Source: JBBQER01 sp052148155
GTDB taxonomy: Bacteria > Actinomycetota > Acidimicrobiia > IMCC26256 > PALSA-610
Assembly (NCBI GenBank): GCA_052148155.1
Contig: JBKQIY010000147.1
Location: 1-64,000 of the forward strand
Direction: 5' to 3'
Length of the DNA: 64,000 nucleotides
The position numbers and the translations under genes were made by a program. Below the pieces are notes generated by a model, which searched no databases, was not told where the DNA came from, and worked only from the letters and a program-made list of their open reading frames with translations. Positions 53,375-62,196 of this stretch are shown here, in pieces (position 1 is the first letter of the stretch; every line of letters begins with the position of its first letter).

Positions 53375-54667
53375 CGCGTCCGCGCCTCGGCGAGGGATCC
53401 GAACTCGGCGAGCGCGGCGGCGCGCCGCTCCGGGATGTGCTCGGACGGCCAAGCTCCGCTCGCCGCCTGGTGATCTTTGAGTACCTCGCGGGCGAGCGTC
53501 GCTTTGTGGATCTCAGTCGGCCCGTCGGCGATGCCGAGTGCCACGGACGCGAGCAGCATGCGGGCAAGGGGCATCTCGTTGGAGATCCCGAGCGCGCCGT
53601 GAAGATGCATCGTCCTCATCACCGCGTCGTGGAACACCTTCGGCGTCGAGACCTTCACGCCCGCGATCTCGCGCCGCGCCGCACTCGCACCGGAGCTATC
53701 AACACACCAGGCCGCGTGCAGAACCTGCAGCCGGAACTGGGTGAGCTCGATCCATGCGTCGGCGACCTTCTCCTGCGTGAGCTGCTTCCTCGCGAGCAGC
53801 TCACCCTGCGTCGTTCGACTCAACGCCCGCTCGCACAACATGTCGAAACAGCGGGCCACCGCGCCGACAGTCCGCATCGCGTGATGCAGCCGTCCTCCGC
53901 CGAGCCGGGTCTGCGCGATCACGAAAGCGTGACCCTCGCCTCCGAGGAGATTTTCGTTTGGCACGCGAACACCGTCGTAGGCCACGTAGGGGTGGTTTCC
54001 GTGGCCGGCGGCGTCGAAGCCCATGCCCGTCCGTCGTATGACACTCATGCCCGGCGTGCCAGCCGGCACCAGGAACATCGAGGTGCCCTGGTAGACCGAG
54101 ACGTCGGGATCGGTTACGGCCATGACGATGACAAAAGCGGCATGATCGAAGCTCGACGAGAACCACTTCTCTCCCGAGATCACCCACTCGTCGCCGTCAC
54201 GCACAGCTCCTTGTCGTGAACAACGACGGGTCGGAGCCACCCTGCGGTTCAGTCATCGCGTAACAAGATGAAATGCGGCCTTCGAGGAGCGGCTGCAGGT
54301 AGGCGGCCTGCTGCGCTTCTGACCCGTAGTGCGCAAGAATCTCCGCGTTGCCCGAGTCCGGCGCCTGGCAACCGAATACGCTCGGGGCAAAGCCCGAGCG
54401 TCCAAGAATCTCGTTCATGTACGCCAACCGGACCTGACCGAAGCCTTGGCCCCCGAACTCCGGGGTGAGGTGGGCCGACCAGAGACCTTTCGCACGCACG
54501 ATGTCCTGGAGTGGCCGGATCTTCGAGTCGTGCACGGGATGCGCTTTGTCGTAGATGACCTCCTCGTCGCCGAAGGCGAGGTCAAGCGGCTCAATCTCCC
54601 GAACAACGAAATCCCGGATCCACTCGAGCTGCTCCGCGAAGTCGGGTTCGATCTCGAAGTTCGCCAC
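53371..54667 (-). pseudogene. Acyl-CoA dehydrogenase gene interrupted by a one-base frameshift
   Basis: From ATG 54667 (ANFEIEPDFAEQLEWIRDFV) the frame is a normal acyl-CoA dehydrogenase N-terminus, with LTPEFGGQGFG and the FAD-contact CYAMTEPQGGSDPSLF, until a stop at 54197. One base off, from about 54210, it continues as AVRDGDEWVISGEKWFSSS, RTGMGFDAAGHGNHPYVAYD, then LHGALGISNEMPLARML and DGPTEIHKATLAREVL to the end. Both parts join as TTR and AVRDGDEW after removing one A near 54210, giving a 431-residue enzyme like ACAD10/11 partners. Either a real mutation or a base-calling error. It is cotranscribed with the phosphotransferase gene. Confidence 0.85.
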
Positions 54668-54720
54668 GCTGTCTCCTCTTGCACCGAACGGTTCGCGGGC
54701 GGTCTATGGACATCCACCAT

Positions 54721-54732
54721 TTGTCTGGACAA
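54721..54732. promoter_or_regulatory. GntR-type operator TTGTCTGGACAA
   Basis: The second copy of the palindrome, 53 bases upstream of the acyl-CoA dehydrogenase start, in the 134-base gap that follows the CoA-transferase gene. Arms TTGTC/GACAA are perfect. It should bind the GntR/HutC regulator of the cluster. Confidence 0.65.
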
Positions 54733-54801
54733 TACCGAAGGCGGGTAGCGCTGCGATCTCTGTCGCCTACGAGCGACAACGCCGACCTCAGCCGGCGCGG
54801 C

Positions 54802-56001
54802 TCAAGCGATCCCGCCGCTCGCGCGCAATGCCGCCACGTCGAGCCCCAACTCGGCAACGATCTCGTCGGTGTCGGAACCGGGGTAGGCGTAGTTGGGTCG
54901 CGGATCACCCGGAGTGCGCGAGTAACGCGGGACGGGCACGAGCTCCGGCTGGCCGTTCGGTGCAGTTCGGAAGACGCTGCGCTCACGGTTCGCAGGATGC
55001 TCATGCGCTTCCGAGAAGCGGTAGACCGGCGCGAAGCACGCATCGATCGAACCCAAGCGCGCTTCCCACTCGTCACGCGTCTTCGTAATGAACACCGCCT
55101 GGAACCGAGCGATCAGATCGTCCCAGTTCGCGGGATCGTCTCGGTCCGGCAGCGTCTGCGGATCGAGGCCGAGAGCCTCAACGAAGATCGTGTAGAACTG
55201 CGGCTCGAGCGGCGCCGCGGTCACGTATTTCCCATCCGCGGTCTCGTAGACGTTGTACGACGGCGAACCCCCGTCGAAGAAGTTCGTACCGACTTCATCC
55301 GAGTGGAGCCCAGCCCGAGACATCGCGTAGTAGACGGAGTAGAGCGATAGAACGCCGTCGACCATCGCGACGTCGACAACTTGTCCCCGTCCCGAGCGTT
55401 GCGCTTCAAAAACTGCGGCCAGAACTCCGAATGCGAAGTGCAGGCCTCCCCCGGCGAAGTCGCCGAGCACCTGCAGCAGCGGGACCGGCGGTCCCCCGCG
55501 AGGTCCAATCGATCCGATCGCGCCGGTGATCGCTTCATAGTTGAGGGAATGTCCTGCCACCTTGGCCGAGGGACCGTCCTGGCCCCACCCGGTGAGCCGG
55601 GCATAAATCAGCCGCGGGTTGCACTCAAAGAGCGCCTCGGGTCCGATCCCGAGCCGTTCGCAGACACCGGGCCGGAACGACTCGGCGAACACGTCCGCGG
55701 TGCTGACGAGTGACTTGACCACTTCAACCCCCTGTGGGTGTTTGAGATCAAGCGCGATGGATCGGCGCCCGCGGTCGTACTCCGAGTATGTGTACGGAAC
55801 GGGTTCGACGGGGACCTCAGAGGTTCTGTGAACGCGGATCACATCCGCGCCGAGATCGGCCAGCTTCTGCGTGCCGAAGGGAAGTGCGCCGAGTCCCGCG
55901 AGTTCAACCACCCGTAGCCCCACGAGCGGGCCCCCAGGCGCGCTCACGCGGTCACTCCTGAACCTCATGTCGAAACGCTCCGTCGATGAGCGAATGGACA
56001 T
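54802..56001 (-). CDS. CaiB/BaiF family protein, alpha-methylacyl-CoA racemase-like
   Basis: A family III CoA-transferase-fold protein of up to 399 residues. LVGLRVVELAGLGALPFGTQ and GRRSIALDLKHPQG open the fold, and FAESFRPGVCERLGIG is typical of the family. The pair of residues used by alpha-methylacyl-CoA racemase is preserved: His in AGHSLNYEAITGAIGSIG and Asp in VLGDFAGGGLHFAFGV. This supports a racemase that interconverts 2-methyl branched acyl-CoA stereoisomers, as in sterol side-chain or pristanate breakdown. The first 34 residues are poorly conserved, so the true start may be an ATG or GTG downstream. It lies 24 bases after the SDR gene. Confidence 0.85.
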   Translation of the reverse strand: MSIRSSTERFDMRFRSDRVSAPGGPLVGLRVVELAGLGALPFGTQKLADLGADVIRVHRTSEVPVEPVPYTYSEYDRGRRSIALDLKHPQGVEVVKSLVSTADVFAESFRPGVCERLGIGPEALFECNPRLIYARLTGWGQDGPSAKVAGHSLNYEAITGAIGSIGPRGGPPVPLLQVLGDFAGGGLHFAFGVLAAVFEAQRSGRGQVVDVAMVDGVLSLYSVYYAMSRAGLHSDEVGTNFFDGGSPSYNVYETADGKYVTAAPLEPQFYTIFVEALGLDPQTLPDRDDPANWDDLIARFQAVFITKTRDEWEARLGSIDACFAPVYRFSEAHEHPANRERSVFRTAPNGQPELVPVPRYSRTPGDPRPNYAYPGSDTDEIVAELGLDVAALRASGGIA

Positions 56002-56025
56002 GTCGTGGTCTCATTCGCACTGACC

Positions 56026-56838
56026 TCAGCCTTTCCCCGGCGGTTGGGTGAAACCCGGCAGCACGCCGCCGTCGATGAGCAAGTCCGTTCCCGTGATGAA
56101 CGACGCTCCATCCGACAGCAGGAATGCGACTACCTCCGCGACCTCCTCGGGTTGCCCGGGCCGACCCAGCGGCGTCCTCTCGATCATCACCTCCATGATC
56201 GGCTGTTGCGCCAACTCCTGGCGGCCCATATCGGTCGAAATGATGCCCGGAGAGACCGAGCAGACCCGACCGCCGCGCGGCCCCCATTTCACTGCTTCGC
56301 GTTGTACCAGTCGTTGTACGCCACGCTTCGCCCACGCGTAGCCGCTCGACGGATCGGTGACTCTCGGATCGTTGAGCGCGCCGAGTCGTTCGAGAAAGTC
56401 GTCGGCAAGCGGATCGTCGAGGACCGCGTCGATCGCCGAGTCACCGGCACCCGCGACCATCGCCGCCGCGAGGGAGGCGAAGCACACCGCCGTGGACCCT
56501 GCTTCAACGAGCGGTCCAAACGCCTCGAGTAGCAACGCCGACCCGCGCAGGTCGACGTCCCAGATCCGGCGCCAAGTGTCCGTCGTGGGCGACACGCCGG
56601 CTGCGTGGACCAACGCGCCGAAGGATCCCAGCGCGGCAACTCGATCGGCGAGCGCCCTCGTCGCAGAGGCGTCTGTGACATCGCAAATGACGGGGGATGC
56701 GGCGAGCTCGCGCGCGACCTCGTCAAGCTGCGCGCTCCGCGTGTCTACGAGGACGAGGTGCTCATCGTCGCGTGCGAGCCGCCTCGCGCATGCGAGACCC
56801 ATCCCGCGCGCCGCTCCTGTCACCACGACCACACTCAC
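56026..56838 (-). CDS. SDR-family oxidoreductase of the catabolic cluster
   Basis: A 270-residue SDR: VVVVTGAARGMGLACARRLA (cofactor loop), LVLVDTRSAQLDEVA with Asp indicating NAD(H), HAAGVSPTT, CFASLAAAMVAGAGDSA (Ser region), YAWAKRGVQRL (Tyr/Lys) and the ending LLIDGGVLPGF. A 25-residue insert with AIDAVLDDPLADDFLERL stands between the Ser and the Tyr, as in 3-alpha-hydroxysteroid dehydrogenase-type SDRs. The GTG at 56838 is chosen because homology starts there. It is part of the P450-TetR-SDR-CaiB unit. Confidence 0.87.
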   Translation of the reverse strand: MSVVVVTGAARGMGLACARRLARDDEHLVLVDTRSAQLDEVARELAASPVICDVTDASATRALADRVAALGSFGALVHAAGVSPTTDTWRRIWDVDLRGSALLLEAFGPLVEAGSTAVCFASLAAAMVAGAGDSAIDAVLDDPLADDFLERLGALNDPRVTDPSSGYAWAKRGVQRLVQREAVKWGPRGGRVCSVSPGIISTDMGRQELAQQPIMEVMIERTPLGRPGQPEEVAEVVAFLLSDGASFITGTDLLIDGGVLPGFTQPPGKG

Positions 56839-56906
56839 TTCGCCCTCTCGCTTACGCGTGTTCTCCCGAGTTGAGCGACGTTGAAGAACACCAAGATCTC
56901 GCGAGA

Positions 56907-57560
56907 TCAAACTTGCGTCTTGTCGTTGCGGAGTGCTCCGTCGATGAGCGCATGGAACTGGGTCGACGTCAGAGCTCCGATGTCTGCGCCGTCCGAAGAC
57001 GTCAGGAGCACGTATTCGTTGATGAGCACCGAATAGAGGTGAGCGAGCGCACGTTCGTCGCCGTCCCGGATCTCACCGACTCCTTGTCCATCGCGAACGA
57101 GGCCGGCGAGAACTCCCATCACCTCGCCAAAGCGCGCGCTCGCACCGCTCCCGAACTCGGCCAGAATCGGGCCGGTGATCGTTGCGCCGCCACGGATGTG
57201 CCGAAGCAGCTGTCGGAAGTTCGGGCGTTGCGCGAAGAACAATGTCGTGGCATCGACGATCCGATGGAGCTTCTCGAGCGGCGCGAGGTCGCACTCAGCC
57301 TCGCGACGAACCGCCTCGATCAACTCGTCGCCGCGCCGCGACAAGGTCGCGGCCACCAAGTGCTGCTTGTTGTCGAAGAACAGATAGATCGCAGCGGTCG
57401 AAAACCCGGATTCTTCGCCGATCTCCCGCAACGATCCGTCGCGCAACCCGTTCGCACCGAACACCTTCTCGGCCGCGTCGAGAATATCCGTCCGATTGTC
57501 CGCTCGACGAGCAGCACGTCGTTCGGCGCGCCGATCGATCTTCACACTGGAGTCGTTCAT
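56907..57560 (-). CDS. TetR-family transcriptional regulator
   Basis: A 217-residue TetR-type repressor. The N-terminal helix-turn-helix runs from residue ~22: DNRTDILDAAEKVFGANG, LREIGEESGFSTAAIYLFFD, NKQHLVAATL. The C-terminal helical ligand domain (FFAQRPNFRQLLRHIRGG, ALAHLYSVLINEYVLLTS) is of normal size. The ATG follows the P450 stop by three bases, so P450 and regulator are coexpressed. It may sense the acid or CoA ester degraded by the cluster and bind the palindrome at 58857 (inference). Confidence 0.9.
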   Translation of the reverse strand: MNDSSVKIDRRAERRAARRADNRTDILDAAEKVFGANGLRDGSLREIGEESGFSTAAIYLFFDNKQHLVAATLSRRGDELIEAVRREAECDLAPLEKLHRIVDATTLFFAQRPNFRQLLRHIRGGATITGPILAEFGSGASARFGEVMGVLAGLVRDGQGVGEIRDGDERALAHLYSVLINEYVLLTSSDGADIGALTSTQFHALIDGALRNDKTQV

Positions 57561-57563
57561 AGG

Positions 57564-58781
57564 TCAGCCCGCGAGTCGGACAGGAAGCTGTTCGTAGCGA
57601 CGAATGAGGAGGCTGTCGACCCATCTGGGTGGGCGTTCGGGATCGAGTGAGACATCGCTCGTGCGGTCCAACAACACGCGGAGCACGATCTGCGCTTCGA
57701 GGCGAGCCAGCGGTGCGCCCACGCAGTGGTGGATGCCCCGGCCGAACGCAACGTGATGGCGCATCACCCGACGGTCGAGATCGACGTCGTCAGGATGCTC
57801 GTACTCCGCCGGGTCTCGGTTGGCCGCGCCCCAGAACAACAAGACCGTCGCACCGGCCGGAATCGGCTCGCCGGCGAGCGAAGTGTCCGACACCGCGGAG
57901 CGCATGAGGTAGCGAAACGGCGACTCCAACCGCAATGCCTCTTCCACGAACGCGGGGACCAGCTCGGGTCGTTTCCGCAGGCGCTCCTGCAGATCCGGTT
58001 GCTCCGCCAGGATCCGCACCGCGCTGCCGAGCACACTCGTGGTCGACTCACCTCCGGCGCTGAGGAGCGTGTGCAGGATTATCGTGCCTTCCTGAACGGC
58101 GAGCACGCCGTCATCTATACCGCGAGCGACCGAACCCAGAATGGTGTCGGCGCGATCCGACGCGGCGCCCCTGAGTTGGTCGGCGATCCACGCTTCGATT
58201 TCGCCGACCCCCGCAACCAGCTCGACCAACCGTTCGAGCGACACCGTCGATCCCAACATCGCGGTCGATTCGAACGCAGCACGCAGCAGCCGCTCGGGGT
58301 CACTGTCTCGAAACCCGATCAGTCGACTGATCACCGCGATCGGTATGACGTTTCCGATCTCGGCCATGAAGTCGACTCGCTCGAGCTCGACCGCTCGCTT
58401 CACACAACCGAGCGCGAGGTCGACGATCTCGGGTTCGAGCGACGACATGCGCTTCGCCACCAGCTCGGGAAACACTGTGTTCCGATGGACCGTATGGGCG
58501 GGCGGATCAGCAGTCGCCAGGGTCTGCATCGTGAACTCACCGAACGACAGACGCTCGGGAAGTCCGTCATCACCCCGATAGAGCAGGCACGCCATATTCG
58601 ACGAGAAGTCCTCGACGCGTGCGGTCGCCTCCGCCACGGCCGCGAACGAGCTCACCACGAACACATCCGTGCCCGGGACCTGCCACACCGGAGCTTGGCT
58701 CTGCAGCTGTCGGTAGAACGGGTACGGGTCCTCGATCACAACCGGGTCGAGTAGGAGGGTTCCGCTCAGACCGTGCGTCAC
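57564..58781 (-). CDS. Cytochrome P450
   Basis: A 405-residue bacterial class I P450. DPYPFYRQLQSQAPVWQV marks the N-terminal region, LLSAGGESTTSVLGS the oxygen-binding I helix, EEALRLESPFRYLMR the ExxR, and FGRGIHHCVGAPLARLEAQI the heme-binding loop with the Cys ligand. The protein is soluble and needs a ferredoxin and reductase; the ferredoxin at 6.2 kb might serve. It hydroxylates a hydrophobic substrate, likely the first step of the pathway encoded here. It is the first gene of an operon with TetR, SDR and CaiB-like proteins. Confidence 0.92.
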   Translation of the reverse strand: MTHGLSGTLLLDPVVIEDPYPFYRQLQSQAPVWQVPGTDVFVVSSFAAVAEATARVEDFSSNMACLLYRGDDGLPERLSFGEFTMQTLATADPPAHTVHRNTVFPELVAKRMSSLEPEIVDLALGCVKRAVELERVDFMAEIGNVIPIAVISRLIGFRDSDPERLLRAAFESTAMLGSTVSLERLVELVAGVGEIEAWIADQLRGAASDRADTILGSVARGIDDGVLAVQEGTIILHTLLSAGGESTTSVLGSAVRILAEQPDLQERLRKRPELVPAFVEEALRLESPFRYLMRSAVSDTSLAGEPIPAGATVLLFWGAANRDPAEYEHPDDVDLDRRVMRHHVAFGRGIHHCVGAPLARLEAQIVLRVLLDRTSDVSLDPERPPRWVDSLLIRRYEQLPVRLAG

Positions 58782-58856
58782 GGTGGCCGTGCCTCCAAAA
58801 TGAACAAGCGGCCCGGGCCCGCTTCTAGATCTACTCTGACTTCACCTTCAACTTAC

Positions 58857-58870
58857 TGAACTGCTGTTCA
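58857..58870. promoter_or_regulatory. Inverted repeat TGAAC-TGCT-GTTCA between P450 and SnoaL-like genes
   Basis: A perfect five-base palindrome with a four-base spacer in the 109-base divergent region of the P450 and SnoaL-like genes. It differs from the GntR-type operator and is a candidate site for the TetR regulator two genes away. A second weaker inverted repeat, AAGCGG/CCGCTT, lies at 58806-58824. Confidence 0.45.
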
Positions 58871-58890
58871 CCCAGCAAGGGAGCGCGCCG

Positions 58891-59310
58891 ATGGGGGCCA
58901 GCCAGGCGGTCGACGCGGTTCGGTCGGCAGTGGCAGCGTTGAACGAAGGCAAGATCGACGGCTACCTCGAGCACTTCGATCCGTCGTCCAAGCGCTGGAT
59001 TGGCGGTGCCGCGACACCGCTCAGCCTCACCGACATCGGCGACAACCTTCATCAGATGCAGGCCGCGTTCGAAGGTCTGCACCTCGACGAGGACCTGCTC
59101 TTCGGCGATGAGCGATTCGTCTGCGCCCGCTGGCGACTGCGAGGCCGGCACGTGGGCGACTACCTCGGTTTCGCGCCGACGGGTCAGTCGATCGACTTCG
59201 AGACGTGCGAGGTCTACGAGATCGATGCCGGCGTCGTCATCGCGACCTGGGCCTACGGGGACCTCGACCAGCTCGTGCGACAGATCTCCCCTCGGGACGA
59301 GAACACCTGA
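58891..59310 (+). CDS. SnoaL-like polyketide cyclase-family protein
   Basis: A 139-residue NTF2-fold protein: VRSAVAALNEGKIDGYLEHF, then FEGLHLDEDLLFGDERFVCA and RGRHVGDYLGFAPTGQS, and YEIDAGVVIATWAYGD, all close to the SnoaL-like ester-cyclase group. ATG 58891 has AAGGGAG upstream. It is divergent from the P450 operon. It likely acts on an intermediate as hydratase, isomerase or lactonase, but the reaction is not defined. The C-terminus converges with the LLM gene, 20 bases apart. Confidence 0.85.
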   Translation: MGASQAVDAVRSAVAALNEGKIDGYLEHFDPSSKRWIGGAATPLSLTDIGDNLHQMQAAFEGLHLDEDLLFGDERFVCARWRLRGRHVGDYLGFAPTGQSIDFETCEVYEIDAGVVIATWAYGDLDQLVRQISPRDENT

Positions 59311-59330
59311 CGTGGCCGGTTTCTGAGCCT

Positions 59331-60311
59331 TCACGATCGAGCCGCCGCGGCGAATGCCTCCAGCTCGCGCTCGATATCGGGGCCGGCCGGGCAGTACACG
59401 ACTTCGCTGATGCCCTCGGAGCCCACTGAATCCATTCGCGCCGCGATCGACTCGGCGTCGCCCGTCCATCCCGTCGCGAGGAGACGCTCGCCGGCAACAT
59501 CGAGCAGCGGCCGATCCTGTTCCGTGACGGTTACAAGATGTCCCTCGTGTAGAGAGAGGTGACGCTCTTCTCGGATCCGCTCCGCGTCGAGGCGTTGCAG
59601 CCAGTCCCCTCCGCCTGGTGAATCGATCACCAGATCCGGCGCCCATTCCGCGAGCGCATGGAAGCCGGTCACGTAGGCCGGACCGACCGCGTCGCGAAGG
59701 CGCGGGGTGTTGTGATCCTCGCCCGGATCCAGGACCGAGCCATTGACGAGCAACGCGGCGTGCTCCCAGTTGCGGTCTTCCTCAGCCGGCGGTGCGGTAA
59801 GGATGACGCCGTCAGCGACCTCACGCGAGATGGCGACCCCCTTCGGCCCGATCGGGGCGAGACCGAGTGGTACTTCGATCGGACGCGGCGGCGCCCAACC
59901 CGGCGAATGCATCATTTGGCAGGGCGCACCGTCGATGGGTACCACCTCGCCCCGCAACAGCGCGCGTACTTGGCGAACATACGTGGCGAGATCGGCCCAG
60001 CGCGCACCGCGCTGGCCCATCGAGAACCGCGCGGTGAAGCCCGTCCCGAAGTACGCCCGCAATCGTCCCGGCGAAAGGTCCTCGATAGTCGCGATCGCTG
60101 ACGCAGTGACCATCGGATGGCGCAGGCTCGACACCGCCACGCCCGTCGCCAGCCCGATCCCCGGCACCCCCTCCGCGATACGCGCGAGGGCGATCCAGAC
60201 GTCGCCGTAGAGCGCAGGCGAATCGAAGAGCCACACGCGTTCGTAGCCCAGTCGATGCGCAACGCGCGCGTACTCCACAACGCGTTTACTCGGTGGCAGC
60301 GCGACGGACAC
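59331..60311 (-). CDS. LLM-class (luciferase-like, F420/FMN) oxidoreductase
   Basis: A 326-residue TIM-barrel protein of the luciferase-like monooxygenase family. Seen: ARVAHRLGYERVWLFDSPAL, IGLATGVAVSSLRHPMVTAS, LSPGRLRAYFGTGFTARFSM and the C-terminal AFAAAA tail. In actinobacteria such proteins use F420 or FMN. The N-terminal strand before SVALPP may be longer than annotated; GTG 60311 has no good ribosome site, and the frame stays open upstream. A GntR-type operator 55 bases upstream of this GTG ties it to the catabolic cluster. Confidence 0.85.
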   Translation of the reverse strand: MSVALPPSKRVVEYARVAHRLGYERVWLFDSPALYGDVWIALARIAEGVPGIGLATGVAVSSLRHPMVTASAIATIEDLSPGRLRAYFGTGFTARFSMGQRGARWADLATYVRQVRALLRGEVVPIDGAPCQMMHSPGWAPPRPIEVPLGLAPIGPKGVAISREVADGVILTAPPAEEDRNWEHAALLVNGSVLDPGEDHNTPRLRDAVGPAYVTGFHALAEWAPDLVIDSPGGGDWLQRLDAERIREERHLSLHEGHLVTVTEQDRPLLDVAGERLLATGWTGDAESIAARMDSVGSEGISEVVYCPAGPDIERELEAFAAAARS

Positions 60312-60365
60312 CGAAGGGCGAGTCTCGGCAACGATGCGCCCGACGATACTGCGCGCGGTGCATTA

Positions 60366-60377
60366 TTGTCTAGACAT
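60366..60377. promoter_or_regulatory. GntR-type operator TTGTCTAGACAT
   Basis: The third copy of the cluster palindrome, 55 bases upstream of the LLM gene start, with HutC core GT-C-TA-G-AC. The last base of the right arm deviates from the ideal TTGTCTAGACAA. It suggests that the LLM gene belongs to the GntR regulon. Confidence 0.65.
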
Positions 60378-60465
60378 TTATCACCGAGGAGAATCCAACG
60401 CGGCACCGGAACCGCACGCTTGCGTGTTGGTGCCGAAAGCGCGTCCGAGGCGATGACCTGCACGA

Positions 60466-60918
60466 ACGCAGTGGTGTGGGCGACATCACGACCAATCCGA
60501 CCGGTCCTTGGACGACTCAACCTGCACGCAACTTCACGATGCGGGCCGGACGCACGATTCGGCACTTGATCCGCGACGGTGCTGGACAGTTCGCCGGCGC
60601 GTTCGATGACGTCTTCCGAAGTGAGGCGCGGCGATCATTCGTACACCGCCGTATACGCGGGTCGCGAACGCGTATGCCGAACGGTGGGTCAGCACCATAC
60701 GGCGCGAGCTCTTCGACCGGACGCTCGTCTGGAACCACCGACAACTCGAACAACTCCTCGACGAGTACCTCGAGCATTACAACGCGCACCGGCCACACCG
60801 CGGTCTCAGCCAACGCGCACCAAACGACACGCAAGTTGTCGACTATCGGCCCGGCCAACCGATCCGACGACACCCCACCTGCGCCGGGCTCATTAACGAG
60901 TACCGCCAAGCAGCCTGA
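60466..60918 (+). mobile_element. Transposase relic (IS481/IS3-type integrase core, C-terminal part)
   Basis: DNA reads, with one frameshift near 60622-60640, like the C-terminal half of a DDE integrase-core transposase: GDITTNPTGPWTTQPARNFT, LIRDGAGQFAGAFDDVFRSE, then in the next frame IIRTPPYTRVANAYAERWVS, TIRRELFDRTLV, LEHYNAHRPHRGLSQRAPND and a TGA at 60916. The N-terminal HTH half is missing, and a DD(E) Asp (LIRDRDxKF) is changed to LIRDGAGQF. No terminal inverted repeats or target duplications were found. The 240 bases that follow (60919-61158) are C/A-rich with no gene. Confidence 0.75.
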
Positions 60919-61158
60919 ACCACGACCCGGCCAAGCCCACGCCAAGCGCGTCAACTTCGACGCGCCAACTCCGCCACCACACGCCTCAAGACCAACCGCC
61001 GAGGCCACCTGTCGCACCGAACGCGTTTCCGGCACCGACAGGCCAGCCCACGCCAACACGAAACACCTGCTCGACACGCCAGGACAAGTATTCGGCACCC
61101 ACAGGCTGGCGGCGCAGGGACGGGCTCGATGGGCTCGGCCGCCGTCGAGGCTTTCCCG

Positions 61159-62179
61159 TCAGTCGAGTCGGATAACGCCCTTCACACTCGACGTGCTCGC
61201 GTCGATGTCGGGATTCACGAGCGAGATGGTGTCGGCGAACTCTTCGGGGGTGAGCCCGAGCGCGACCAGCAGCGGGTACGGCTTGCCGGTCAACTTGCCC
61301 GAGAAGTAGTTGACGAGCGTCTGGACGTTCAGGCCGAGCGGATGGCCGGGCCAGGTGTGTCCGTTGTGATGGACGCGGGAGAGGATCACCGGCGCCTGAC
61401 AACCCGAGTATGCGAGCTGCTCGACCGTTGCCTTGTACTGGGTTTGGGTCGGACCTCCGACGCAGCCGTCGCGCTTCGCCCAACTTTGGCCCCACTTCTC
61501 GAACGGGAGCTGATCCGAGCGCCCGCTCCCGTTGTACGGCAGCAGGTGATCTTCGACGCCGTGGAACGACATCACCGGGACGGGTCGGGCGGTGTGCACG
61601 TGCGCGGCGGCAAGTACGCCGAGACCGGCGCGACCGCCGCGATCTGATCGGCCATCGTGCACGCGAGCAGGTCGGCCATCGCGCCGCCGTAGGAAAGTCC
61701 GGTCGCGTACACGCGCGAACGGTCGACGCATTCGCGACGCTCGAGGTCGCCAAGCAACGCCTTCACATAGTCGACGTCGCCCGTTGCTCTCAGGTTCCAC
61801 GCCGCGCCCAGCGCGCCAGCCGCACCTCCGGCCTGGGGGTAGACGACGATGAAGTTGTGCTTGTCGCTGAGCGGCACGAACCCGTCGGTGGATCTCTGTT
61901 CGGCGGCGTTCGCGCCGAGGCTATGAAACGAGAGCACGACGGGCACGGCGGTGTCGCCGTCCCAGTGGACGGGAATGTGCACGAGCGCGTAACGGTCCTG
62001 GCCGCCAACTTTAAGTTGATGCGCGTCAGGGTGGGCTGCGACGCGACCGTACAACGAGGCAGCGTCGAGGACGTCGTTGCGGTCGTGGCCGTCGTCGACG
62101 GCGGAACGGCCGAGTGGCTGGCACTCGAGCATGCTGACAACACGCCGGCCACGGCCAGTACGGCAACCAATCGGCGCAT
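61159..62179 (-). pseudogene. Lipoprotein esterase (LpqC/feruloyl-PHB-depolymerase-like) with two frameshifts
   Basis: The N-terminus in one frame is a clear lipoprotein signal (RRLVAVLAVAGVLSACSSAS). The body continues in a second frame: GQDRYALVHIPVHWDGDT, AVPVVLSFHSLGANAAEQRS, and the nucleophile elbow ATGLSYGGAMADLLAC. A third frame follows near 61605-61615: HTARPVPVMSFHGVEDHLLP (Asp) and SRVHHNGHTWPG (His), then the end. The parts form one alpha/beta hydrolase of the LpqC type, so one or two base changes broke it. Two shifts make a real relic more likely than chance base errors, but raw data are needed to decide. Confidence 0.7.
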
Positions 62180-62196
62180 CTCACCGCCCTACGGCC

